DNA of 64,000 nucleotides. Source: Aurelia coerulea (lineage: Eukaryota; Cnidaria; Scyphozoa; Semaeostomeae; Ulmaridae). Each line of letters opens with the position of its first letter. Position 1 is the first letter of the stretch. The notes under the pieces are model-generated. The model ran no database searches and had not been told where the DNA came from. It worked only from the letters and a program-made list of their open reading frames with translations. Below, piece after piece: positions 1 through 11,330 of this stretch. The DNA lies in the NCBI GenBank assembly GCA_039566865.1, contig CM076949.1:2456501-2520500 (forward strand), given 5' to 3'. Position numbers and translations under genes: made by a program.

Positions 1-82
1 GTATGAAGATCGTGTCCTATAAGATTGCTGGTCTGGTTGAGAACTTCTGAGATTAATTCCATTCTTTAAAATCCTTTTTCAG

Positions 83-3000
83 GGGAAAATGTTCTTGGTA
101 ATGGAGCATCTATCACAATTATATCGCACATTGACTCCATTTCCACAATGGTTCTTCTTTTTTACTGACTACAATTTGGGAGGAGAATATTTTGCAATTG
201 TATCATCAATAATATATATCTTATTAAAGGTAAGCAAATTGTTTCAATCTTCTCAATGATTACATGTCCTTGCTTTGTTTCTCTGAGTAATTAGTGGGGT
301 ACACGATTCGTTTGGGCATAATAAAATCTAGCCTACGCATAGACCCATTATCCCAAAGGAGGAAAGGGTCGACGAAACAAAGAGCAAAAGCTTGCTACTG
401 AGGTTTCTAGATTTCTGGAAACTTAATTTATACAGCTTTTGTTTCAACCATAGAAATATTTCTATGGTTTCAACGCGTTTCACAAATAATTTGAAAAGGG
501 GATTAGAATGGTTAATTGGGCGGTCGTAGCAAGCCTTTGCTCATTGTTTCGTAGACCCTTTCCTCCTTTGGGATAATGGGTCTACGCGTAGGCTAAATAA
601 AATCACGCTCCTTAATTTTTTGCCCAGGAAAGATTTTGCAAACTATATCCCAAGTTTGACGATATAAAAATATATACAACGATTTATATATCCCTTTGTT
701 ATTTCTTGCTCCCAGATTTTCTCGTTTAATTTTCCTTAACTAAAACTGATTTCTCTCCAGGCGCAAATGGCCTTCAAGAAAATCAAAGAGCTTGTTGCTG
801 CTATCAAAACATACAGAAAAGAAACGGTAAGGCAATGACCACTGTTTGTCAATTATCATATTTTCCTTTCTGGAATGTCGAGGGATATTATTGCCAGATT
901 CTCAGCTCATATTTGAATTATTCCCAATATGGTTGCATTGCTGCATCGTGTTCAACCCGACTTTCAAGTCTTATGTTACGTGGAGATTTTAATGGACGAT
1001 GTAAGCAGGTTGTCTGAGAGCACGTAGATAAAAGGAGAAAAGTTGTAAAAGTTCCAGTCCATCGCAGCTTCAATATATTTTATTGCTGTATTGATTGCAA
1101 TAGTTTCAATTCATTTTCTACAGAGATACGGACAGAAGCCATCGCCAGCCCAAATCTTAGAAGCTGGTAATGCATGTCCTATTTGCCAAGAAGAGCTTGC
1201 AAATCCCGTGGCACTTCGAACATGTAAGGTAAGAAAGAACTTATTAAATTTTGTTGTCCTTTAGGTCCGTTGCTGTAAAGTTGCTACATAAATTCTCGAC
1301 ATCTCGATTTGTTTTAAAATGCTGGCATTTATTGTTTGGGACTGTGATGTCATGAAATTTCCGAATCCTAAAACAGAAGAGCGACGGATCTGTGCTTGCC
1401 ACCTCATCATAGACCTTAGATTTACGATTATTTCCCATGAATCCTTTCAACAAAAAAAAGAACGCCTTTATTTTGAAAGTAATCAAGAAATGAAATATTT
1501 CCACAGTAGACTTACAGTAAAGTAACTTATATTCCTTTCAAGCCATTCAATTCAAGACGATACTATGGGGAGTGAGAGGTACATCAATCCCATTGGCCAT
1601 TCAAAAACAACTAGAAGCATAAGATCCAAATCACTAAATCGATGTAAAAGGGTGGGTGTAGAATTCTGTGATCTATTTCTTTTAATTGAATCGCTCGAAA
1701 GAGACCTTGGCTACTTATCTATAATTCTACCGTTGGACTTTTCAGAAATCAGAAGATTTTCGAAATTACAACGTATTTTATATTTCAACTCGTTTGGGTT
1801 GTAAAGCCGTCAAATTTATTAGGATGGTTTCAAGCTTTTCAGAAAAAGTTTTCTTGACATCTTAGAAAAGAAGAAAAACATTCTAATTCTGAAAATATTA
1901 AAGATTTCAGAAAAGTCCAATGGTAGAATTATAGTAACATAGCTAAAGTTTCTTTGCAGCCATTCAGTTCAAAGAGACAGGTCATCGAATTTCACACCAA
2001 CCTTTTTAAAGATTTGGAATGTATGCTATAACTAGACTACAAGTCTATCTCTCGTTAGATGTCAGGCAAGAGAAGCCATAATGCCAAATTACTAATGGAT
2101 GACTGTTCAAAAAGACTATTGTCAAAACAACTTTTAAGGGGGTTGAAAGCAGAGTCCCGATAAAGGTCGAGCCTTCCTCTGGGCCAATTTCGTTATCTAA
2201 ACCTTCCTCATTTAAGTAAAAATAACCAGATTTTTCGAACTCATTGCGTTGTCTATAATCTTAAAATTTATAAATGAGTTGCTGTTGCCAAAATGACCCA
2301 AACGTCCAATATGACATTAACAAGAGAATATTTCCTCCTCGTCGAGCCATGAATTTTTCTGGACTGTGGTTGAAAGAAGCCAAGAGCTTATCGACAAAAA
2401 GTGCATTTAAAAAAGTTCTTTTTGTTGGCAAGGAATATGTTTTAGTCAGGATATCTTTGGCTGAATCTTTGCCTGTGAGCAATCTTTTAACCCTTCGAGT
2501 TGCTTTTATCTTTGCGCCGCCTACTAATACACGTCACGTGGTGACTCATTAAAAATTCCCTACACATGAAATGTTAGAGTTATCAAAGTGGTCTTTTTAC
2601 CGGTTGTTTCAAAATTTACGCATGGACATTGACAGCTCCATTCAAGAGCCGTTGATCTTAAGCTGCCTCAGAAATTTTGCGTGTTTGCTTGAAATACCTG
2701 ACGAATACGCAGCCGTTTTGCACACGCGATGTCACAAATTGCAAATGAAGATCTCGTTTGTGGGTTTGCAAATGTTTAAAGGCATTGAGTCGTGTTAGAA
2801 TGTCTGCGTATACCCAAATGTAAGGAATCTGCTGACTCATGGTTTTTAATGGCGCATCTGATTGGCTAAACATCTTTGAAATGAAACTGATCACATGAAG
2901 CGAAATTTGTTGCAACAATACTTTTTGTTTGCTAGGAGAACAAGGACAGATTTTGTATGCTTTTGTTGACACCTGAATTCAAAGCGATTAGCGACTGCAG

Positions 3001-3837
3001 ACAAAGAAAGTTCTCTCAACCATAAATTCAAAGCAAACAAAGCGGCAAAAGTTTCTCTGAAACCCAAGTAGCTAGCGTGCTCGTCGTGCATTCCAGAAAT
3101 TGTTTTTGAGAGCAAACATGAGAATTTATCGAAAGAAGAAGGATATATCTACACATCTACCTCGGACATTTTATAAAATAAGAGAATTGAATCGCCTCCC
3201 AATCGGCTTTTAAACCAAACAAATTAAATGTCCGAGGCAGATGTGGAGATGTATCCTTCTTCTTTCGATCTATGCTCGTATTTGCTCTTAGAAACGATTT
3301 CTGGGATGCACAACGAACGAGCTAGCTACCTGGGTTTCAGAGAAACTTTTGCGGCTTTGCTTGTTTTGAATTACTGGTTGAGAGAATTTCTTTTGTCTGC
3401 GATCGCTAATCGCTTTGAATTGCGGAGTCAATCAAAACCAACTTGCGCTATTGTCTTACCAAATCTGTCCTTGTTTGCTAGGAGCGATTCTTGATTTTTA
3501 TCTTGATTCTTGATTTTTATCTTGATTCTTGATTTAATGATGGGTCACAAACATGAAATATGGCAGAGCAGGTCTACCTGTCGTGACTGAATGCCTTTAA
3601 ACTTGTTTTGATTCATCTGCTATTTAAGAGTGAGAAATCAGAAAGCTAGGTTATAACTGGTGCCATTCGAAAGCTTTTTAACGTGATTTGTACTTTCTTT
3701 TCTAGCATATATTTTGCGAAGACTGTATAGCAGTATGGTTCGATCGAGAGAGAACATGCCCAATGTGCCGAGCCAGAGTTGCTGAGGATCCCTCTTGGAA
3801 AGATGGTAGCACTTCCCTTTCAATGCCGCTTTTTTGA
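83..3837 (+). CDS. RNFT: RNFT1/RNFT2-like RING and transmembrane E3 ubiquitin ligase, C-terminal exons (5' part outside window)
   Basis: Four coding exons join in phase 0: 83-229, 761-826, 1124-1228 and 3706-3837 (TGA at 3835-3837), giving 149 C-terminal residues. The first exon ends in a hydrophobic stretch (SSIIYILLK), fitting the last membrane helix. Exons 3 and 4 together carry a C3HC4 RING: CPIC, then C and H split exactly by the intron (TCK|HIFCEDC), then CPMC. The tail after the RING (SWKDGSTSL) matches the WKDGATS tail typical of RNFT proteins. The family consists of ER-membrane E3 ligases with a C-terminal cytosolic RING; RNFT1 is linked to ER-associated degradation. All splice sites are GT-AG. 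The last intron (1229-3705) is inflated by two repeat elements. Assignment to RNFT1 versus RNFT2 cannot be made from this portion. Confidence 0.9.
329..595. mobile_element. Palindromic MITE with perfect 9-bp target-site duplication
   Basis: The element reads TAGCCTACGC...GCGTAGGCTA with long inverted arms (about 100 bp each, including the CCCATTATCCCAAAGGAGG motif and its complement). It is flanked on both sides by AATAAAATC (320-328 and 596-604). A 9-bp duplication is typical of Mutator-like elements. There is no coding capacity. It sits in an RNFT intron. A diverged right end of the same family lies at about 33762-33786. Confidence 0.85.
1640..2022. repeat. Foldback element, family A (copy 1)
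   Basis: Inverted arms carry ATAATTCTACCGTTGGACTT on the left and its complement near 1915-1935. The outer ends resemble AAAGGTTGGTGT...CACACCAACCTTT. The same palindromic element recurs at 5391, 11331, 14885, 21431, 23536 and 46132. Open frames inside it are not genes. Confidence 0.7.
2939..3475. mobile_element. Foldback element, family B (copy 1), 9-bp TSD
   Basis: The ends are AACAAGGACAG and CTGTCCTTGTT, with arms of roughly 190 bp or more that are near complements of each other. Perfect 9-bp duplications TGCTAGGAG lie at 2930-2938 and 3476-3484. Open frames on both arms (for example residues YWLREF) recur in all copies (20185, 43412, 46712) only because the repeat does. It is probably a non-autonomous Mutator-like element. 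Confidence 0.85.
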
Positions 3838-4424
3838 GAACACAGGACGCACTTATGTGGTTGGACATGTGACTGGACAGGTAAGTAGCAATCAAGTCTC
3901 CGGCAGTGATCACATGTTGATAATTTGGGCACTACTATTACTTGGACTCAAGAACTTGAGTGGTACAATCTGGATTTTAAATATTTGATAAAGTGCAATT
4001 TGTGATAAACGATAAAGTGTAGTTCTGTTGTTTACAGAATGGTGTGCCTTGCCTGCGAGGAAATGGTTGGGGCAAATGTGCCTGCATTCAAATAACTCTG
4101 AATACTGTAAAGGTGCCAGGAACTAAGTAACATTGTATTTGAGGGGGATTCCAGAGAAAAAACAAATGACAAGTCCTGTGTAAATTTACATTTCCAGTTA
4201 TTTGAAACAATCCATGTTTGATGAATCCAATATTCGCAAATAGATGATGATTATTGATAAGACTAGATGTGATTTCAAGTACGTTTTGAGACGAGCTCGT
4301 CTCAAAAAACACATGTGAGTTTATGTAGGACAAATTATGCATCGCATAATCAAGTTATCAATCATAAGATTTGCCAAATAAGGAGAGGGACACATGGGTG
4401 GAGGGTTCTTGGCCAAATTTTGGG
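3838..4424. other. Downstream flank of RNFT, no gene seen
   Basis: AT-rich 3' flank. The only distinct structure is the 24-bp perfect palindrome at 4284-4307. No convincing coding exon on either strand. Confidence 0.5.
4284..4307. repeat. Perfect 24-bp palindrome
   Basis: TTTTGAGACGAG is followed directly by its exact reverse complement CTCGTCTCAAAA, with no spacer. Confidence 0.95.
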
Positions 4425-4740
4425 TAGGGGTCTGCCGCGAGTATCTTCAAAAGGGTACCGTTGGCTAGACTAATTTTTACGAAAATGGTACCCTTGGCTA
4501 GACCAATTTGACCATTGTTTTAACCAATTTTTACGAAAATGGTACCCTTGGCTAGACCAATTTTGACCATTTTTTCGACCAATATTGTCAAATTTGTGCC
4601 AAATATGATGTCATGACCGTTCGCTAGACCAATATTGTCAAAAATGATACCCTTGGCTAGACCGTTGCCTGCCAAAATTGCAAAAAAGGATACCCTTGGC
4701 TAGACTAGAAGTCCGAAAAAGTATACCCTTGCTTGCGGCA
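4425..4740. repeat. Degenerate tandem repeat with core ACCCTTGGCTAGACCAA
   Basis: The core motif (A/G)TACCCTTGGCTAGAC appears about seven times, with spacers rich in AATTTT/GACCA. The flanks carry related GC-rich words (TCTGCCGCGAG and TTGCGGCACATC) in inverted orientation. A poly-C run follows at about 4770. Non-coding minisatellite. Confidence 0.85.
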
Positions 4741-4889
4741 CATCTCCAGGTACCTTTACTATGGAAGAACCCCCCCCCCCCTTCCCCCCGTGGAGGGACA
4801 GAGCAATACTGTAAGTAACTGTAGTATGAAATTTTTTGCTGTAAATAGCACTCAAGATGTTTGATTTATTTTAAGTCTATCTGAAATTA

Positions 4890-5118
4890 GATGCCACGTG
4901 AGATTTGCGATAACGCAAAATTACTCATGCAAAACACTTGAATAGTTTTTATTCGCGGGCAGTTTCACGTCACGTGATATTTGCAATAACGCAAAATTAA
5001 TGATGGAAAACATTTGAATTGTTTTTATTCGCGGGCATTTTTACGTCGCATGTGATTTGCGATAACGCAAAATTACTCATCAAAAGGACGTCAATTGTTT
5101 TTTCGCGGACATTTTCAC
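4890..5118. repeat. 76-bp tandem repeat, three copies
   Basis: GATTTGCGATAACGCAAAATT plus an ATTCGCGGGCA block recurs at intervals of 76 bp (anchors 4903, 4979, 5055). Two units contain CACGTG at their junction. A single dispersed copy lies at about 8786-8870. Confidence 0.85.
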
Positions 5119-5390
5119 GTGATACCTAATTTTGAGACAAACTTCAGATAATTTACGACTTTGATTTTGAATTGATAACTGTATTGCGTTTAACTCAGTC
5201 GTCTTTTTCTATTCATATGCCTTGATAACCAAACAAAAGCTGCGATGTTTGAGAGACTGTGAAATTTGACAATGCATTTAAATGCTCTTTGGCTACCGAC
5301 ATGCATTGCAATCGTTTGTTTTGTTTTTCATAGATTTCATGAATTTCATTAGATTCAAATTCAATCTTCAACACATGTAAGGAGATAGCA

Positions 5391-5932
5391 GCATGTATAG
5401 GTTCCAAATCTTTGAAAAGGCTGGTGTAAAATTCAGTGACCTATTTCTTTGAACTGAATGACTTCAAAGAAACTTTAGCTATTTCTCCATAATTCTACCG
5501 TTTGACTTTTCTAAAATTTTCAATATTTTCGGAATTAGAGCGTTTTTCCTCTTTTTCAAGAATTGAAGAAAAATTTTCACAAAAACTTGAAACTATCATA
5601 ATTTCTAAACTGTTTTGACGAAACATGAAATAATTTCGAAGAAAACAACAGTTTATGAATGCCTACAATATGGTAGCAAAATGGTAGCAAGCAAAAGTCT
5701 GTCACTCATCTGGTTTATGATTAAGAAATTTGATGACGTCACATCCTCAAATGAGTTGAAATGTAAGATACGCTGTAATTGCGAAAAATATTTAAAATTT
5801 TGAAAAGTCCAACGGTAGAATTATAGAGAAGTATCTAAAATTTCTTTCAAGCCATTCAATCAGAAGAAATAGGTCATAGAATTTTGCAACCACTTCTTCA
5901 CGCCGAGTTAAAGATTTGGAACCTATGCTATA
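5391..5932. repeat. Foldback element, family A (copy 2, near full length)
   Basis: The left end, GGTTCCAAATCTTTGAAAAG, is matched by AAAGATTTGGAACC on the right. The inner arms around TAATTCTACCGTTTGACTTT and the complement near 5810 also pair. The centre is AT-rich and has no conserved ORF. Confidence 0.8.
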
Positions 5933-5958
5933 TATGGCCACGTCTGGAGCTGCAGTGA

Positions 5959-6190
5959 TTTAAAGACACACTGTCGTGGCTGTGATTGGCTAGTTTTGAA
6001 ATCACCTGGCCTCTGAATAATTACCAAGCCTTTATGCCGATGGATCATACTTTGTTTCGAGAATAAAGGGAGTCAAATCGTTATCACCTTCATGAATTTC
6101 AGTGCACAGCGTAATTACTGAAGCTTGCCTAATTCTATTCTTTGTATTGTCATATCCATCCAATCAGCGCCACGACAATGTGCCTTTAAA
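5959..6190. repeat. Short MITE with ~30-bp inverted ends
   Basis: The left end TTTAAAGACACACTGTCGTG is complemented by CACGACAATGTGCCTTTAAA on the right, with few mismatches. About 230 bp, no coding capacity. Confidence 0.75.
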
Positions 6191-6595
6191 CGACATCATA
6201 AAATTATGTTCATGCAGCGTGAAATTAGCCACTATTACAAATAAGGCCGCATTGCATGATGGTTGCCGAAGAGCCTTTAATCGGGACTTGCAGTATGTCT
6301 CACTTTAGATCGAAAAGAACTTCTCACTTTTATCGAGGAGAATGCTCCAGAGGACGAATCTTCGTTGAAGGATTGAACATAGCAAGTTGACACTCGATTC
6401 AGATTTCTCTTGTGCAATGGACCACTAAGAAATAGGTTATCGAATCAAATTCAAGAATCACGCACTTATTTGGAAAATTTAGCTAATCCCAGCCCTTTCT
6501 ATTGGAAAACTAAAAAGTCTGTTGTGTCATTGACCAAAAAATTTCACATTTTCTAACAAGTAATGGAATTAAATTTTGACTAACAACAATCTTAA

Positions 6596-7560
6596 TTGTA
6601 GAGATTACTTCAAGGAAAGCATCCATAAATCATGTCAAGAATAACCGTCACATTTTGCACGTACAGACGCTTGCGACAAATATCTAGTGATATACGAACT
6701 TGTAAAATAAACGAAATTTGGGCCATCGATATTAAATTAATTGTAGAGATTACTTCAAGGAAAGCATCCATAAATCATGTCAAGAATAACCGTCACATTT
6801 TGCACGTACAGACGCTTGTGACAAATATCTAGTGATATACGAACTTGTAAAATAAACGAAATTTGGGCCATCGATATTAAATTAATTGTAGAGATTTCTT
6901 CAAGGAAAGCAACTTAACTGCTCTCATAAATCATGTCAAGAACGACCGTCACATTTTGCACGTACAGACGCTTGCGACAAATTTCTAGTGATATACGAAC
7001 TTGTGAAATAAACGAAATTTGGGCCATCGATATTAAATTAATTGTAGAGATTTCTTCAAGGAAAGCAACTTAACTGCTTTCATAAATCATGTCAAGAACG
7101 ACTGTCACATTTTCCACGTACAGACGCTTGCGACAAATATCTAGTGATATACGAACTTGTGAAATAAACGAAATTTGGGCCATCGATATTAAATTAATTG
7201 TAGAGATTTCTTCAAGGAAAGCAACTTAACTGCTTTCATAAATCATGTCAAGAATGACCGTCACATTTTGCACGTACAGACGCTTGCGACAAATATCTAG
7301 TGATATACGAACTTGTGAAATAAACGAAATTTGGGCCATCGATATTAAATTAATTGTAGAGATTACTTCAAGGAAAGTAAGTTAACTAGTTCTATAAATT
7401 AATTTGAGAAAGACCGTCCAATTTGGTAAGTACAGACGTCCAGGGACATAGATATACGTAGTTATAGTGACATTAATAATAGAATTGCACATCAATAATA
7501 GAATTGAAAATGATTAAAACTAGACCACTGAGTTAATTAATTGTAGAGATAACTTCACAA
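6596..7560. repeat. Tandem array with 145-bp then 156-bp units
   Basis: Anchor TTGTAGAGAT occurs at 6596, 6741, 6886, 7042, 7198 and 7354, giving periods 145, 145, 156, 156, 156. The longer units differ by an 11-bp insert (AACTTAACTGC). The last unit decays, with a further diverged anchor near 7540. Units are nearly identical, so the expansion is recent. Confidence 0.95.
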
Positions 7561-9180
7561 GGAAACTCTGGGGGTTTATCTACCAGCGGATCACCATGAA
7601 AGTCAAATAAATCAAATGACATCCAGGACTTGAATTCGATTAAATTCTGCTGGGGGTGGTCTTATGAACTATGAGCATTCATTATAATAGTAGTGCCTGG
7701 AAGTTGCAATTTTGTATTTGAATTGAGATTAATTTCATATTTAGTTGAAGTGAATCTTGCAATCGTACTAAGCTGTCTTGAATTTGGAAGGAGTTATGAT
7801 TTTTGGAATCTTGCAAACTCAGAGCATTGCAGACAGTCTTATCATAAACAATACCTGAAACTGCACAAAACTTTAAAGTTTCATTTCTGCGTTGAGACTT
7901 TTGTGTAGATTCATTCGTTTATAAACAATCGGCTACAGTAAATGAAGACACTGCAGATTAAGAACCTCTGGACCAATTTTTGACAAAGTTTTACTGAGTT
8001 CTTTTCACGTAGATTGCGCGCATGGCAAACTTTTCAACATTGGAGCCGCACCCACTTAACTATATTAATAACTAGTTAGATTCTACGAGGGGTGGTCAAC
8101 CTATCTCTTTAACTAACTTATCTAAAGTCAGTCAATGTTGAAATCTGAAAAATTTTCCACAAAAAGTAAACAATTGATGGTTTTGCAAGTACACTACTGT
8201 TTCCAAGTTGTTTACCAGTCAAATTTTAAAAGGTTAGAATAATGAGGGTTGTGAAACGCGTAGTTGAATCTTAACTCTATTTTTGGCTCCAGTGTGTGTG
8301 TCTGAAAAAGGTCCGAATCTTTCTTTGCCCTGTTGTTTGTAAACATGCAAACAACATTTATCCCAGATTTAATTCGTCAAAATCAATTATTTCTTTCTCA
8401 AGTTTAGCGGAATCGTACAGAAACTTTTCATCTCACAAACCTTATCAAAATTTGTCTAACATCTGGACTCATTGCATAAGTCTCAGCGTCGCTCATTGAA
8501 TTGGATGATAGAAAATAAAAAACCAGATTAAATGAATATTGATTTCTTCATAACCCCAAATTATCGTAGATGCTGTTTTTAGCTACAGTCAGAGAGATGA
8601 GTGTTGCTGCTAAGCTAAAGTCGCCTTCAATGGAAAATCAAGCGCCTTGTATAAGGACAAGAATCGCCTCAAAGGCAATATTTTGGTCCTTATGTCAAAC
8701 GAGAATTATACGCAAAAATCTAAAGTCATTGCCCCTAGTTTGCTTAGTTCGTGCACGAATCTATTGGTGCATCTGTGACAAATGAGATGTCATGTGAGAT
8801 TTACGATAACGCAAAATTACTTATGCAGAACCCTGCAGAACGTTTCAATTGTTGCTATTCGCGGGCATCCAATTTGAGACAAGCAGTCACGAAGATAACC
8901 TCTGTGCAGAATGATATGCATGAAGATGGTTTGGTTCAGTGTGATCTCGTGCCTTCCCCCAGTCAATGGCGCCATTGTTTGCTGGGATTCTGCATCTTTC
9001 TGTAGCTGTGTAAGAGGGGGATCCTTCTACCTAAAAACGTTGAAGTGGGAATACAAGGAATCAAGTCGTAAGTCTATCTAAAATCCAAGAGCAAACATTC
9101 TACTATTCTTCTTAAAAATGCTATTTCCTTAAACACCTTGCTGTTTCATATATAAGGTGATATATTGCCTGAAGGCCAGC
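7561..9180. other. Gene-free stretch
   Basis: No exon with recognisable protein similarity was found. It contains one dispersed copy of the 76-bp repeat (8786-8870). Short open frames show no family signature. Confidence 0.4.
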
Positions 9181-9269
9181 ATTCATGCATTCTGCACCAA
9201 AGGCAATGGTCCACCCCGTTTCCTACATGATTCGCATGCTTTTCTTCTCGGAGAAAAAGTTCAAAGTCA

Positions 9270-9510
9270 GGCTCATATTTGTAATCTGCATATTTGAAAT
9301 GGTCCCTGTACCAATGTTCAAGAAATTTGACGCAATATCAATTTTTGGAAATTTGTGCCATTTGGTGAAAATGATTCAAAATTTATGTTCACATTCGTAA
9401 TTAGCACATCTGAAAATAGTCCCAATACCAATGTGCCATTTTGGCGACAAAATTTTCAAATTTATATTCATGATCATAATCAGCACATCTGAAGTAGGCT
9501 CTGATGCGAC
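9270..9510. repeat. Degenerate ~100-bp tandem repeat
   Basis: Words of the type GTAATCTGCATATTTGAAAT, GTAATTAGCACATCTGAAAA and ATAATCAGCACATCTGAAGT recur about every 100-113 bp, each followed by a (G)TCCC..ACCAATGT-like block. Non-coding; it directly precedes the LINE fragment. Confidence 0.65.
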
Positions 9511-9521
9511 CAATAAACTAA

Positions 9522-10098
9522 ATGAACTCCAAGTCCAACAAAATAGAAAAATTAATGCATCAAGTGCACTTCAGCAAAGATAAATTACCCGAAGTATTTC
9601 AAAATTACTTCAAAACCAACGAGAACTCTCATAGATACGAGACCAGAAAAAAATCAGATTATAAAATAGTGAAATCTAATAAAAAGTGGCGTGACTACAC
9701 CATACAAAACATTGGTGCTCGCATGTGGAATAACCTTCCTCCTTCCTTAAAGTCAATCTCAAAACAAAAACACTTCTGTAAAAAACTTAAAGAAAACATC
9801 ATCTTAGCTTACCAAAATGAACTATAAAAGATCTGCATGATTAATAAGACTTACAAACCAATAACATTCCTTACTAACAAAAATATATCTTACTGTTGAA
9901 TTTTCCTAGCTTTTGTACTATGACGTATTTTTTCTTTTTCGTATATCCTTTTGAATTTTAATTTACGGCCCAAGCTAGATAAGCTCCGCTTTTCTTGGGT
10001 CGTGTAGAATACATTTATTTTTTATCTTACATTGTATTAGGTTGTTGTATTCTGCGAATAAAATTGAATTGAATTGAAAATTGAATTGAATTGAAAAT
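9522..10098 (+). mobile_element. 5'-truncated non-LTR retrotransposon (LINE): reverse-transcriptase C-terminus plus 3' UTR
   Basis: An open frame at 9522-9827 encodes about 100 residues with the hallmark C-terminal pattern of CR1/L2/jockey-type ORF2 proteins: a YETR motif, then MWNNLPPSLKSI, then a helix with FCKKLKENI. The reverse-transcriptase core and endonuclease are absent, so this is a dead 5'-truncated copy. The 3' UTR holds a stem-loop (9965-10003) and ends in a TTGAA-type microsatellite (about 10056-10098), the kind of 3' tail these clades use instead of poly-A. Clade assignment is tentative. Confidence 0.8.
9965..10003 (+). other. LINE 3'-end stem-loop
   Basis: ACGGCCCAAG (9965-9974) pairs with CTTGGGTCGT (9994-10003) through ten base pairs including one G-U wobble, with a 19-nt loop. 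Such 3' hairpins serve as reverse-transcriptase recognition elements in several LINE clades; a role here is inferred. Confidence 0.7.
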
Positions 10099-10435
10099 AC
10101 TTAATCTTGCCTAACAGTCAAAATTTTCAGATTTTTGATTGTCATTGAATTCTCCAATGATACTGTGCATTTCTTTCTGTCATTTATTATCAAACTAGAA
10201 GCTTTATATGCACAAAGAAATTGATCTGGCAAGTATAAATGCTTTTCTTGCAGTATGATTCAAAACTAGGTAGCCCTAAAAAGAGCTAAATTTGATAATT
10301 GTAAACCAATTACAAGATCAGCTATGTCTGGGAAAACAATTCGGTCCTTGATCTACTTGGCAAAAAAAGAAAATTGAAGATCGGTCAAGTTATCAAATTT
10401 TGGTGATTTTTCAAACGGTGCAAATTTTCTTCTTA
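10094..10435. repeat. Truncated copy of the GTGTCCCAAAA element (family C)
   Basis: Sequence from AAAATACTTAATCTTGCC to GGTGATTTTTCAAACGG is co-linear with 61127-61450 inside the intact element at 60938-61476. Both terminal inverted repeats are missing. Its left edge coincides with the LINE microsatellite tail. Confidence 0.8.
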
Positions 10436-11106
10436 CCCACCTGGCATAACCTATCAACTATTTATTATCCATGATTCTCAAAGAATTCTAGCTATATCTT
10501 AGCAAACACGGCTTATGTAATGATCGAAGCTCAAATGCACAAAAAGGACCCGAAAGGACATCTTAAAGACAGCATCAGAAACATTGATCATTCAGTTTCC
10601 ATTGACAAAGGCGTGCCTAATCTTGAAATTCCTGGGAGATGATGAAATTATCTCTTCTAATAAAACATATCTCTGAATTGCTGACCTTTCAAATAGATAT
10701 CAGCATGTCAAGAAGGTTTTAAGTACATTGGATCTTGTGGCAACTCCCTAAAAGCCACTGCACAATCCTGCTTATCATATGGATCTGAACTCCCATGACA
10801 TCAATCTGAAAAGGCATTTGCCGCTGACAAAGACTCTAACCTCAATCTTAAACTTGTATATTCACATCAATGCTTGAGAACTTCAATTCTGAGTTATTTA
10901 TCTATTTCTGGCATTCGGTTTTGCTTTGATTTCATGTTTCAATGACCTTAAATGGCCCAGAGATGTTCGATGTCTCAAATTAGATGCTATTTATAGCTTA
11001 TCTCTTCTTTACTGGAACGCTTCATTTGGTGAGATCAGTGTCTAACGAAAAAGAGAAAGAACGTGCTGCTGCTGAGGAGCTTCATGTTTATTGTCCCGTT
11101 CTTGAC
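10436..11106. other. Gene-free stretch
   Basis: AT-rich sequence with no recognisable exon, RNA gene or repeat structure visible by eye. Confidence 0.4.
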
Positions 11107-11203
11107 CTCGTTCCCAGGGTGCTCTGACGTCATACGCTGGTCACGAAGCCGAATGAACAACGAACTCACTCTGGAGAGCAACGAACTCACCCTGGGGACG
11201 AGA
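11107..11203. repeat. Short inverted repeat (CTCGTTCCCAGGGTG family)
   Basis: CTCGTTCCCAGGGTG (11107-11121) and its near-exact complement CACCCTGGGGACGAG (11189-11203) bracket about 67 bp. Likely a very small MITE. Confidence 0.7.
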
Positions 11204-11330
11204 CTGGCTTCAACCTGGAGTTTGAGACTCTCTTTTAGCCAAGCTCGAGGCCAAGCTGATAAGTGGTTGCTGATCTATGGAACACAAAAGTCACAATGTG
11301 ATTGCTTCAAAAACAGAAACAGCACCTTCT

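Noticed and set aside
6596..7560. CRISPR-like repeat array
   Set aside because: Units are contiguous 145/156-bp tandem copies with no unique spacers, in eukaryotic DNA.
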